Assembly: GCA_903958115.1 (NCBI GenBank)
Contig: CAJBRS010000047.1
Span: 1-14,742 of the forward strand
Reading direction: 5' to 3'
Source: an uncultured bacterium
GTDB lineage: Bacteria; Patescibacteriota; Minisyncoccia; Phycocordibacterales; CAWITU01
DNA length: 14,742 nt
In this document: positions 7,044-13,292 of the stretch, one piece after another
How positions within the stretch are numbered: position 1 is the stretch's first letter
Layout: every line of letters begins with the position of its first letter
Translations under genes and position numbers: made by a program
Notes under the pieces: model-generated
Seen by the model: only the letters and a program-made list of their open reading frames with translations
What the model was told of the DNA's origin: nothing
Databases searched by the model: none

Positions 7044-7222
7044 GATGATTTTTTAATACCAGGAAGCTTACCTTCGTTAGCAGCTTCTCGGAAACAAATA
7101 CGACAGAGAGCGAAATCTCTCATGTAGGCATTTTTTCGTCCACAGCGAAAACATCGTCGGACAATTCGGGTTGAAAATTTTGGTGTTTTTGCGGCTCTCG
7201 CCTTTACTGATGTCTTTGCCAT
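7037..7222 (-). CDS. rpsZ: 30S ribosomal protein S14, zinc-binding type Z
   Basis: Head protein of the small subunit. It has 61 residues with four cysteines in two CxxC pairs, C24/C27 and C40/C43, the zinc-ribbon (C+) form of S14. The C-terminal GKLPGIKKSSW is the family signature. Five of its nine arginines use CGA. It overlaps rpsH by 7 bp. It is the first gene downstream of an internal promoter (7255-7283), with a hairpin and a U-rich leader between the promoter and its ATG, so the second half of the spc cluster can be made independently of the upstream genes. Confidence 0.96.
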   Translation of the reverse strand: MAKTSVKARAAKTPKFSTRIVRRCFRCGRKNAYMRDFALCRICFREAANEGKLPGIKKSSW

Positions 7223-7247
7223 AAATTAAAAACGCTTGAAAAAGCGT
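7223..7247 (-). promoter_or_regulatory. 5' hairpin plus U-rich leader of rpsN
   Basis: The minus strand reads ACGCTT, loop TTTC, AAGCGT (7247-7232), then TTTTAATTT directly before the ATG. The predicted transcription start (about 7247-7250) falls at the base of the hairpin. The shape resembles a short intrinsic terminator; it could equally be a 5' stabilising stem followed by an S1-binding U-rich ribosome entry site. The rpsS leader has the same design. Confidence 0.6.
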
Positions 7248-7254
7248 GGTTTCT

Positions 7255-7283
7255 ATACTATCAGGGTGACTATTTAAAGTCAA
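7255..7283 (-). promoter_or_regulatory. Internal spc promoter upstream of rpsN
   Basis: On the minus strand: -35 TTGACT (7278-7283), a 17-bp spacer ending in TGA, then -10 TAGTAT (7255-7260). That is a five-of-six -35, ideal spacing, a four-of-six -10 and the extended TGN. It lies in the 65-bp gap between rplE and rpsN, one of only two gaps of this size in the ribosomal cluster. Confidence 0.6.
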
Positions 7284-7287
7284 ACAT

Positions 7288-7830
7288 TTAAGCCTTCTTA
7301 AATGGAAAACCGAGATGAGTCAAGAAAGCCTTAGTCTGCTTAGCATCCTTTGAAGTAGTTACCACTGTAACAGCAAAGCCAAAAACGTCTTTTAGCTCTT
7401 CATCGGATGTTTCTGGGAAGATAGTGTGCTCTTTAATACCAAGGGTATAATTACCCATTTCATCAACAGCGGTTGGTTTAATACCTCGAAAATCTTTTGT
7501 TCGAGGAAGAGCTATATTCACTAAACGATCAAGGAAATCAATCATTCTTTGACCACGCAATGTTACCTGATAACCCACAGCGTCACCTTCGCGAACTTTA
7601 AAAGTGGCGATTGATTTTTTAGCTGTTCTCTCAGACGCTTTTTGTCCAGAAATCTTAGCTAAACGATCCCCAATCAAGGTCTTCTTGTGTTTATCCTTAG
7701 CTGATCCTGTACCAGAACTAAGAACCACCTTCACCAACTTTGGTGACTGCATCTTATTCTTTAACTGAAACTCGTGTTTAAGAGTCTCAAAAGCGCTATT
7801 CTGTTTTTCTTTAATTGAAATTGATTTCAT
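7288..7830 (-). CDS. rplE: 50S ribosomal protein L5
   Basis: Binds 5S rRNA and contacts P-site tRNA in the central protuberance. The ATG at 7830 (MKSISIKEKQN) is chosen, 4 bp after the rplX stop; the longer open frame to 7884 would overlap rplX by 50 bp. The 180-residue product matches the family. Landmarks are KLVKVVLSSGTG (about 31-42), a GQKASERTAKKSIATFKVREGD-like block (about 61-82) and RTKDFRGIK (about 112-120). The E. coli sequence of the last block is RVRDFRGLS-like, so the core is well conserved. It is the last gene before the internal promoter. Confidence 0.96.
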   Translation of the reverse strand: MKSISIKEKQNSAFETLKHEFQLKNKMQSPKLVKVVLSSGTGSAKDKHKKTLIGDRLAKISGQKASERTAKKSIATFKVREGDAVGYQVTLRGQRMIDFLDRLVNIALPRTKDFRGIKPTAVDEMGNYTLGIKEHTIFPETSDEELKDVFGFAVTVVTTSKDAKQTKAFLTHLGFPFKKA

Positions 7831-7834
7831 GGTA

Positions 7835-8134
7835 TTAAATTTCTTTGCCTGTTTTCTTTGCAATACGAACCTTTCGATCTCCAATCATCTTGCTGCCAAC
7901 TCTGGTTCGCTTTCCGTCAACGGCCAACATGACATTTGATACATTAATTGGAAAAGCCTGCTCAATAATCTGACCTTTCTCCCCTGCCTTTTTTGCTCTC
8001 TGGTTTTTCTTGTGAACATTTATACCAATAACCAAAACTTTATTTTGAGCAGGAAAAACTCGAGAAACTTTTCCAGTCTTTCCCTTATCTTTACCAGCAA
8101 TCACTATTATATTGTCGTTTTTCTTGATTTTCAT
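7835..8134 (-). CDS. rplX: 50S ribosomal protein L24
   Basis: Early assembly protein that binds the 5' domain of 23S rRNA near the tunnel exit. It has 99 residues. The KOW motif is at the N-terminus: KKNDNIIVIAGKDKGKTGKV (about 3-22), followed by VLVIGINVHKKNQR. It lies 7 bp after rplN. The start is preceded by AAAAATTCC with no Shine-Dalgarno. Confidence 0.96.
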   Translation of the reverse strand: MKIKKNDNIIVIAGKDKGKTGKVSRVFPAQNKVLVIGINVHKKNQRAKKAGEKGQIIEQAFPINVSNVMLAVDGKRTRVGSKMIGDRKVRIAKKTGKEI

Positions 8135-8141
8135 GGAATTT

Positions 8142-8513
8142 TTATACTACTTCTGGGGCTTTTGAAACAATAGTCTGGAAACCTAGATCCGCCAACTCAC
8201 GAGGGATCGGACCGAAAATACGTCCAGCAATTGGCTCTTTCTTTCCTTTTTCTAAGATAACCACTGCATTCTCGTCGAAACGAATGTAAGAACCATCTTT
8301 TCGACGAAGAGGCTGTCTCTGTCGCACAACCACAGCCTGTAGAACATCTTTCTTCTTAACAGCTTTACGAGGTTCTGCTTTCTGAACAGATAAAACAAGA
8401 ATGTCCCCGATGCGAGCATAGCGCTTCTTGGAACTACCAAGAACCTTGAACACTCGGCCGATTTTGGCTCCGGAGTTATCTGCAATATTCACAATTGATC
8501 TTGGTTGTACCAT
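8142..8513 (-). CDS. rplN: 50S ribosomal protein L14
   Basis: Forms an intersubunit bridge and packs against L19 and L3. The 123 residues match the family exactly. The N-terminal signature is NIADNSGAKIGRVFKVLG (about 9-26), and the C-terminal ending includes RIFGPIPRELADLGFQTIVS (about 98-117). Only one base separates it from the rpsQ stop. Confidence 0.98.
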   Translation of the reverse strand: MVQPRSIVNIADNSGAKIGRVFKVLGSSKKRYARIGDILVLSVQKAEPRKAVKKKDVLQAVVVRQRQPLRRKDGSYIRFDENAVVILEKGKKEPIAGRIFGPIPRELADLGFQTIVSKAPEVV

Positions 8514-8514
8514 G

Positions 8515-8760
8515 TTATTTTATTACTTGAAAATGCTTGTCTTTTGAAATTGGTCGACACTCTTCAATGGTGGCATTATCACCAATCTTCAATGTATTGC
8601 CAGCATCATGAGCTTTGTATTTCTTACTTACTTTCATGAACTTCTGATATTTTGGATGCTTTTCGTAATTGTGCACCAAAACTACCACTGTATCTTTCAT
8701 CTTATCTGATACAACTACTCCTGAAAAAATATGCTTTTTTGATTTCTGTTCCTTTTTCAT
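8515..8760 (-). CDS. rpsQ: 30S ribosomal protein S17
   Basis: OB-fold protein binding the 5' domain of 16S rRNA. It has 81 residues, with FSGVVVSDKMKDTVVVLV (about 12-29) as the first strands and IGDNATIEECRPISKDKHFQV (about 59-79) as the conserved C-terminal part. It starts 5 bp after rplP, exactly where rpmC (L29) normally lies, so L29 is missing from this locus. Confidence 0.97.
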   Translation of the reverse strand: MKKEQKSKKHIFSGVVVSDKMKDTVVVLVHNYEKHPKYQKFMKVSKKYKAHDAGNTLKIGDNATIEECRPISKDKHFQVIK

Positions 8761-8765
8761 GATAA

Positions 8766-9188
8766 TTATTTGGTTCGAGCTACAATCTTAGTCTTTACTG
8801 GAAGTTTGGTGCCTGCTTTCCTTAGAGCTTCTCTAGCATCAGCTTCTGAAACTCCATCGATTTCAAAAAGAATTCGGCCTGGCCAAACTTCAACACAATA
8901 ACCCTGTAAATCTCCCTTACCTTTTCCAAGCTTTACTTCTGGTGGTTTTGCAGTAAAAGGACGATCTGGGAAAACTCGGATCCACATCTTTCCAACCTTA
9001 CTTACTGTTCTAGCCATAGCCTTTCGTGCTGATTCTAGCTGGTTTGACTTAATTCGATGAGAAGACATAGCTTTAAGGCCGAAAGATCCAAAAGCGACTG
9101 TTGATCCTCTAGTAGAAGAACCAACACGATCTGGATTTCGTCTTCCTGTTTGCCACTTTCTGAATTTTACTTTTTTAGGTAATAACAT
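8766..9188 (-). CDS. rplP: 50S ribosomal protein L16
   Basis: Sits at the A-site side of the peptidyl transferase region and helps tRNA accommodation. It has 140 residues, starting MLLPKKVKFRKWQTG. The segment 20-31 (DRVGSSTRGSTV) is a few residues longer than in E. coli. GKMWIRVFPDRPFTAKPPE (about 66-84) and KGKGDLQGYCVEVWPGRILFE (about 89-109) are diagnostic. It is 14 bp after rpsC. Confidence 0.97.
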   Translation of the reverse strand: MLLPKKVKFRKWQTGRRNPDRVGSSTRGSTVAFGSFGLKAMSSHRIKSNQLESARKAMARTVSKVGKMWIRVFPDRPFTAKPPEVKLGKGKGDLQGYCVEVWPGRILFEIDGVSEADAREALRKAGTKLPVKTKIVARTK

Positions 9189-9202
9189 GGTCGTAAGTAA
9201 AA

Positions 9203-9862
9203 TTATTTCTTAGCAAAGATCTGACCCTTATAAATCCAAACCTTAATACCAATGTTTCCATAGGTCATTCGAGCTTCAAACTGGTTGAAGTCGATATCGG
9301 CTCGGAAAGTCTGAAGTGGAATTCTTCCCTTCTTAAGCTCCTCTTTTCGTGACATCTCGGCACCTCCGAGTCGTCCTGAAAGCAAGATCTTAACACCCTG
9401 AACCTCTCTATTAGCCATCACCTTATCAATTGTTTGTTTCATGACACGTCGGAATGGTAGGCGCTTCTCAAGACCCTCAGCAACCATTTGAGAGACAATA
9501 GACGCATTTGATTCAGGTGAGCGAACTTCTTCAACATCAATTTTAAGCTCTTCATTATGACCAAGCTTAAATCGCTTTAATTGTTTAACAATGTCGTTTC
9601 GAAGCTTCTCAGCTCCCTCTCCACTTCGGCCAATAATAATACCTGGTCGAGATGTTTTAATGATGATTCGCCATGTCTTTGCGCTTCTTTCGAATTCAAT
9701 ATCGCTAACATAAGAGCTTCTAAGCTTTTCTTCCAAATATTCACGAATCAAGATATCACACTTAAGATTATCCCTGTATTTCTGATCCATGCCAAACCAT
9801 CGACTTTTCCAGTCGCGGATGATTCCTAGTCTATGAGAATATGGGTGTACGGTATGTGACAT
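9203..9862 (-). CDS. rpsC: 30S ribosomal protein S3
   Basis: Lies at the mRNA entry site with S4 and S5. It has 219 residues. The N-terminal domain carries a KH type II fold with the GxxG loop G78-RSG81 inside RPGIIIGRSGEGAEKLR. The C-terminal domain is recognised by RLPFRRVMKQ (about 134-143), GVKILLSGRLGGAEMSRKE (about 156-174) and GNIGIKVWIYKGQ. The tail ends shortly after (IFAKK), shorter than in many bacteria. Only one base separates its ATG from the rplV stop (TAA C ATG). Confidence 0.98.
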   Translation of the reverse strand: MSHTVHPYSHRLGIIRDWKSRWFGMDQKYRDNLKCDILIREYLEEKLRSSYVSDIEFERSAKTWRIIIKTSRPGIIIGRSGEGAEKLRNDIVKQLKRFKLGHNEELKIDVEEVRSPESNASIVSQMVAEGLEKRLPFRRVMKQTIDKVMANREVQGVKILLSGRLGGAEMSRKEELKKGRIPLQTFRADIDFNQFEARMTYGNIGIKVWIYKGQIFAKK

Positions 9863-9863
9863 G

Positions 9864-10193
9864 TTATTTTTTTGATTCTAAAACAATTGAAATATGACTT
9901 GTTCTCTTATTAATCGGAAAAGCTGACCCTCGAGCTCGAGGGCGTCGGCGCTTTAAGGTAGAACCGTTGTTTACGGTAATCTCTTTAATAACTAGACTTT
10001 CCTTCTCAAGATTGAAGTTAGTTTTAGCATTATCTACGGCAGATTTCAAGAGCTTTGTAATAACCTCTGCTGCTTTCTTGTCAGCAAACTGCAAAGTAGT
10101 TACAGCTGCTTCTACTTTTTTGCCTCGCACCAAGTCAGCCACTAGGCGAACCTTTCGAGGAGACTGTCTGTAACTGTTAAGTGCGGCTTTCAT
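9864..10193 (-). CDS. rplV: 50S ribosomal protein L22
   Basis: Spans the large subunit, and its long beta hairpin lines the exit tunnel constriction. It has 109 residues, the family norm. The N-terminal SPRKVRLVADLVRGK (11-25) and the tunnel-loop sequence RRRPRARGSAFPINKRTSH (82-100) are intact. It is 9 bp after rpsS. Confidence 0.98.
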   Translation of the reverse strand: MKAALNSYRQSPRKVRLVADLVRGKKVEAAVTTLQFADKKAAEVITKLLKSAVDNAKTNFNLEKESLVIKEITVNNGSTLKRRRPRARGSAFPINKRTSHISIVLESKK

Positions 10194-10202
10194 GATAGTT
10201 TA

Positions 10203-10550
10203 TTATTTTTTAGCGGTATCGACTGTTGAGGCTTTAGCTGCCTTAGCGGCGTTAATTTCAGACTCCTTCTTAGCGGCTTCAAGCTCCTTCTGCATCTTTC
10301 CTCCGTGTCGTAGGAATTTCTTTGATGGTGAAAATTCGCCCAATCGGTGACCTACCATATCTTCTGTAACCAACACATCAAGATGAGCCTTACCATTGTG
10401 AACACCAAAAGTGAACCCAACCATTTCTGGAGCAATCTGACTGCGACGAGCCCAAGTTTTAATAACCCCAGTTTCTAGGGGTTTTTTTCCTTCAATCTTC
10501 TTCAGTAATTTTTCGTCCACGTATGGACCTTTGTTGAGTGAGCGTGTCAT
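10203..10550 (-). CDS. rpsS: 30S ribosomal protein S19, with C-terminal extension
   Basis: Head protein that pairs with S13 and contacts A-site tRNA and the intersubunit bridges. The core is clear: MTRSLNKGPYVDEKLL, KTWARRSQIAPEMVGFTFGVHNG and TEDMVGHRLGEFSP. It has 115 residues against about 92 usually; the extra is an Ala/Lys/Glu-rich tail from about residue 86 (KMQKELEAAKKES onward), probably helical or disordered. It is the first gene after the break in the S10 operon and has its own promoter at 10581-10608. A hairpin and a T-run lie directly before its ATG. Confidence 0.97.
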   Translation of the reverse strand: MTRSLNKGPYVDEKLLKKIEGKKPLETGVIKTWARRSQIAPEMVGFTFGVHNGKAHLDVLVTEDMVGHRLGEFSPSKKFLRHGGKMQKELEAAKKESEINAAKAAKASTVDTAKK

Positions 10551-10573
10551 AAAAAAAGCTCGTTAAGAGCTTG
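10551..10573 (-). promoter_or_regulatory. 5' hairpin plus U-tract leader of rpsS
   Basis: The minus strand reads AAGCTC, loop TTAAC, GAGCTT (10572-10556), then five more T and the ATG at 10550. With the promoter just upstream, the message would start within a few bases of the hairpin. The structure has the form of an intrinsic terminator or attenuator, or a protective 5' stem with a U-rich ribosome entry tract. Confidence 0.6.
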
Positions 10574-10580
10574 AACTACC

Positions 10581-10608
10581 ATATTAGCAAACTATGGTTC
10601 GATGTCAA
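10581..10608 (-). promoter_or_regulatory. Promoter of the rpsS-secY unit
   Basis: On the minus strand: a consensus -35 TTGACA (10603-10608), a 16-bp spacer ending in TGC, and -10 TAATAT (10581-10586), an extended -10. The -35 box lies in the internal loop of the giant inverted structure and the -10 box in its outer arm, so the promoter is physically embedded in the palindrome. Confidence 0.7.
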
Positions 10609-10731
10609 ATGTGTTGATAACAAGGTGCCCTATTCAGGAGACTAAGACTTGAGCAAGTGCCCCGGAGCGATCTCCTGAATAGGGCACCTTGTTATCAACA
10701 CATCCCAAACAAGCCATAGTTTGCTTAATAT
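10581..10731. repeat. Giant hairpin with conserved core, copy 2, plus outer arms
   Basis: The inner stem 10609-10641 / 10671-10703 is a perfect 33 bp. The apical 29 nt (10642-10670) read CTAAG, a small hairpin ACTT/AAGT (10647-10650 with 10655-10658, loop GAGC), then GCCCCGGAGCG (10659-10669). CTAAG and the 11-mer are identical to those at 42-46 and 61-71, while the small hairpin has different bases that still pair. Beyond an 11/10-nt internal loop, outer arms 10581-10597 / 10714-10731 pair over 17 bp with one bulged base. The inner stem ends exactly at the rpsS -35 box, so that promoter does not transcribe the hairpin on the minus strand. Confidence 0.85.
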
Positions 10732-10754
10732 TTTAGACCTAGCAAAGAATAGTA

Positions 10755-10792
10755 CACAAAAAAATAACCCCATATGGGGTTATTTTTTTGTG
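10755..10792. terminator. Palindromic bidirectional intrinsic terminator after rplB
   Basis: A 38-bp perfect palindrome: CACAAAAAAATAACCCCAT and its exact complement. As RNA on either strand it forms a CCCC/GGGG stem with flanking A/U pairs and a T7 run on the descending side. It begins at the last base before the rplB stop codon. It would end the tuf-rplB message and any plus-strand transcript coming from the hairpin region. Confidence 0.75.
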
Positions 10793-11635
10793 CTATTTCT
10801 GTTTGCCTACTTTTCGTCTTGAAACTATTAGATTGTTTGAGTATTTCTTTGATCGTCGTGACTTCTGGCCTTTTCCTGTAGGCTTACCCCACATAGATAC
10901 CGCTCGACGTCGTCCTCGGCCCTGTCGGCCTTCTCCTCCTCCGTGTGGATGATCTACTGGGTTCATAGCTGTACCACGAACTGTTGGGCGAATACCCTTC
11001 CATCGTGATCGTCCAGCCTTTCCATAATTCTGTAAACGATTCTCGTCCTTTGAAACCTCTCCGACTGACGCCCAAGCCTTATCAGAAATTTTTCGAACTT
11101 CAGTAGAAGGCATCTTGATTTGAGCATAACCTAAGTCGTGAGCAATAACTTCAGCGTAGTTACCAGCTGAGCGAGCTAATTTAGCCCCTCCCTCTGGTTT
11201 TACTTCAACATTGTAAATGAAGGTACCAACAGGAATTTTGGCCAAAGGAAGACGATTACCAGGCTTAATATCAGCATTAGCTGAAACAAGAAACTGATCC
11301 CCTACCTTAAGAGATTTTGGCAAAAGAGCATATCGCTTTTCACCATCGTTATAGCAGACCAAAGATACGAATCCTGATCGGTTTGGATCATACTCAACAG
11401 TTAAAATCTTAGCTGGAATATCTTTTTTGTTATATACAAAATCAATTTCTCGGAAAAGGCGCTTGTGTCCAGCTCCCTTGTGGCGAGTAGTGATGCGACC
11501 ATGATGGTTTCGTCCAACTGAACGTTTAAAACCATGAGTTAAAGACTTAAGAGGTTCAGAAGCTGTAACAACACCACGGTAAGTAACAGTGGTCATGTTT
11601 CGACGGGATTTTGATGTTGGTTTATATGTTTTCAT
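10793..11635 (-). CDS. rplB: 50S ribosomal protein L2
   Basis: Largest rRNA-binding protein near the peptidyl transferase centre, needed for subunit association. It has 280 residues. The conserved DHPHGGGEG motif contains H229, the same residue number as the E. coli histidine implicated in peptidyl transfer. The N-terminal KSLTHGFKRSVGRNHHGRIT (about 30-49) and the C-terminal GKPTGKGQKSRRSKKYSN are typical. Its stop codon abuts the palindromic terminator, so in this genome L2 ends a transcript, whereas rpsS normally follows at once. Confidence 0.98.
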   Translation of the reverse strand: MKTYKPTSKSRRNMTTVTYRGVVTASEPLKSLTHGFKRSVGRNHHGRITTRHKGAGHKRLFREIDFVYNKKDIPAKILTVEYDPNRSGFVSLVCYNDGEKRYALLPKSLKVGDQFLVSANADIKPGNRLPLAKIPVGTFIYNVEVKPEGGAKLARSAGNYAEVIAHDLGYAQIKMPSTEVRKISDKAWASVGEVSKDENRLQNYGKAGRSRWKGIRPTVRGTAMNPVDHPHGGGEGRQGRGRRRAVSMWGKPTGKGQKSRRSKKYSNNLIVSRRKVGKQK

Positions 11636-11656
11636 GATTATTAAACGATATTTTTA

Positions 11657-11974
11657 TTATACAAATTCAATCTTATCTCCCTTCTTAAGAAAAACAATAG
11701 CCTTCTGGTGCCCTCCTCGATAACCGATCTTTCCTCGAGCAACAGTTTTCTTTGATGGAGTCTTGGCGATGTTTACCTTGACTGGAGTAACGTTATACTG
11801 AGCTTTTACAGCCTTTGCAACAGTTTTCTTTGTCGATTTAGGACCAATTTCAAAGGTGTAAGCGTTTGATTTTTCAGCTAAAAGGCCAGCCTTTTCAGTA
11901 ATGTAAGGTTTGATTTCAGAAACAACTACTTCCTTCTTAACTACCTCTTTTTTTGCAACGGTTTTTGTGGCCAT
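11657..11974 (-). CDS. rplW: 50S ribosomal protein L23
   Basis: Tunnel-exit protein that docks trigger factor and SRP. It has 105 residues: a Lys/Val-rich N-terminal run (about 1-18), then IKPYITEKAGLLAEKSNAYTFEI (about 21-43), where PxxTEK is the family hallmark. It ends with the IGYRGGHQKAIVFLKKGDKI block, which has an arginine-glycine loop like that of other bacterial L23 proteins. It lies 2 bp after rplD and 21 bp before rplB. Confidence 0.96.
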   Translation of the reverse strand: MATKTVAKKEVVKKEVVVSEIKPYITEKAGLLAEKSNAYTFEIGPKSTKKTVAKAVKAQYNVTPVKVNIAKTPSKKTVARGKIGYRGGHQKAIVFLKKGDKIEFV

Positions 11975-11976
11975 GA

Positions 11977-12645
11977 TTATTTCTTAGCTAATTTACCAGC
12001 AATAAAGCTTACAGCATTTTCTGGATCAGCAATAACTAAATACTTATAATTTAAAATTGTGGCAGGATTAATATTTGTTATTGAATCAACCTCGACGTTG
12101 CCGAAGTTATTAAAACTCTTTGAGACGTTAACATCCTTACCATTTATAGCAATGTAGGCTGAATTTTTTCTCTTAGAGAAAAGATTGTCAAAACCTTTAA
12201 CAGAACTCAAATTCTTGAGTACTTCTTTAGCTTCAACTGTCTTTGGGGCAGAGAAAGAAAGTGCATCAACAAACAGAATCTCTCCATCTTTGGCCTTTTT
12301 AGAAAGAATCGTGTACAAAGCTTTAGCCTTCATCTTGCGATTAATCTTTCGAGCATAAATCTTATCGTTTCGTGGACCATGAGTAACACCTCCACCAACC
12401 CAGATAGGTGATCTTGTGGAACCATGACGTGCTCGGCCAGTACCCTTCTGTTTCCAAGGCTTCTTACCTCCACCTCGAATCTCTCCTCGCGTCTTTGTGT
12501 GGGCAACTGGTGTTCTCGCGTTTGCAAGCATCGATGTTACAACCTGATGAACAAGGTCAGCATTCCAAGGCAAACCAAAAACTTCTTCCGGTAAGGTTAT
12601 TTTGCCAGCCTCTTTTCCTTTTTGATTGTAGATCTTTGTTTCCAT
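11977..12645 (-). CDS. rplD: 50S ribosomal protein L4
   Basis: Its extended loop forms part of the exit tunnel constriction; in E. coli L4 also represses the S10 operon. It has 222 residues. The loop signature is RGEIRGGGKKPWKQKGTGRA (53-72), followed by RHGSTRSPIWVGGG. The C-terminal domain is more divergent (from about 120). It lies 20 bp after rplC, and the start is preceded only by A/T (TTAAAATAAA). Confidence 0.96.
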   Translation of the reverse strand: METKIYNQKGKEAGKITLPEEVFGLPWNADLVHQVVTSMLANARTPVAHTKTRGEIRGGGKKPWKQKGTGRARHGSTRSPIWVGGGVTHGPRNDKIYARKINRKMKAKALYTILSKKAKDGEILFVDALSFSAPKTVEAKEVLKNLSSVKGFDNLFSKRKNSAYIAINGKDVNVSKSFNNFGNVEVDSITNINPATILNYKYLVIADPENAVSFIAGKLAKK

Positions 12646-12665
12646 TTTATTTTAATTTTTGAAAC

Positions 12666-13292
12666 TTAACCTCTGATTTCAACTAATGCTCCTCGACGTC
12701 CTGGCACTGCGCCTTCAACGAAGATTGCATTGTTTTCTGAATCAATCTGAATTAATTTCAAATTTTTAACAGTAATTCTGTCGTTACCCATGCGGCCTCC
12801 CATTCTCTTTCCTTTTGCCACACGTCCTCCGTCACGTCCTCCACCTCCCAAGGAACCTGGCTCACGTTCAGAGTGTTTTTGACCATGGCTTCTAGGACCT
12901 CCTTTAAAACCATATCGCTTGATTACACCTTGAAAACCTTTTCCCTTTGAAACAGCTGAAACAGTTAGCTTTTCTCCTTCTTTGAAGAGAGAGGTGTCTA
13001 ACTTATCACCGACTTTAAAGGTGTTCTCACCCTCAACTCTAAATTCCTTTAGATGAGCAAAATTACCAAGATCCTTTAGATGGCCCTTTACTGGCTTACT
13101 GATACGCTTTGAGCTTCTTGTGCCATATCCAACCTGCACAGCATCATAGCCATCAACAGCCGCTGTCTTAACTTGAGTAACAACAATCGGTCCAGCTGAA
13201 ATAACAGTAACAGGGTAGACCTGTCCATTGTCATCAAAGACTTGAGTCATATATTCTTTTGTTCCCAAGATAAATTTCATATTTTTTTGCAT
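12666..13292 (-). CDS. rplC: 50S ribosomal protein L3
   Basis: Early assembly protein whose central extension reaches toward the peptidyl transferase centre. It has 208 residues from the ATG at 13292, which shares one base with the rpsJ stop (TAATG), a layout that suggests coupling. The internal ATG at 13280 (MKFILGTKEYMTQVF) matches the family start better and would give 204 residues; the sequence alone does not settle it. KGKGFQGVIKRYGFKGGPRSHG (about 115-136) and the GKRMGGRMGND block are diagnostic. The Gln methylated by PrmB in E. coli (in GSIGQ) is a Gly here (GSLGG). Confidence 0.95.
   Translation of the reverse strand: MQKNMKFILGTKEYMTQVFDDNGQVYPVTVISAGPIVVTQVKTAAVDGYDAVQVGYGTRSSKRISKPVKGHLKDLGNFAHLKEFRVEGENTFKVGDKLDTSLFKEGEKLTVSAVSKGKGFQGVIKRYGFKGGPRSHGQKHSEREPGSLGGGGRDGGRVAKGKRMGGRMGNDRITVKNLKLIQIDSENNAIFVEGAVPGRRGALVEIRG

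Noticed and set aside
7831..7884. Longer start for L5 at 7884
   Set aside because: It would overlap rplX by 50 bp, and the added residues do not resemble L5.
8761..8765. A hidden rpmC (L29) gene between rplP and rpsQ
   Set aside because: Only 5 bp lie between the two genes, and no alternative frame there has L29 features.
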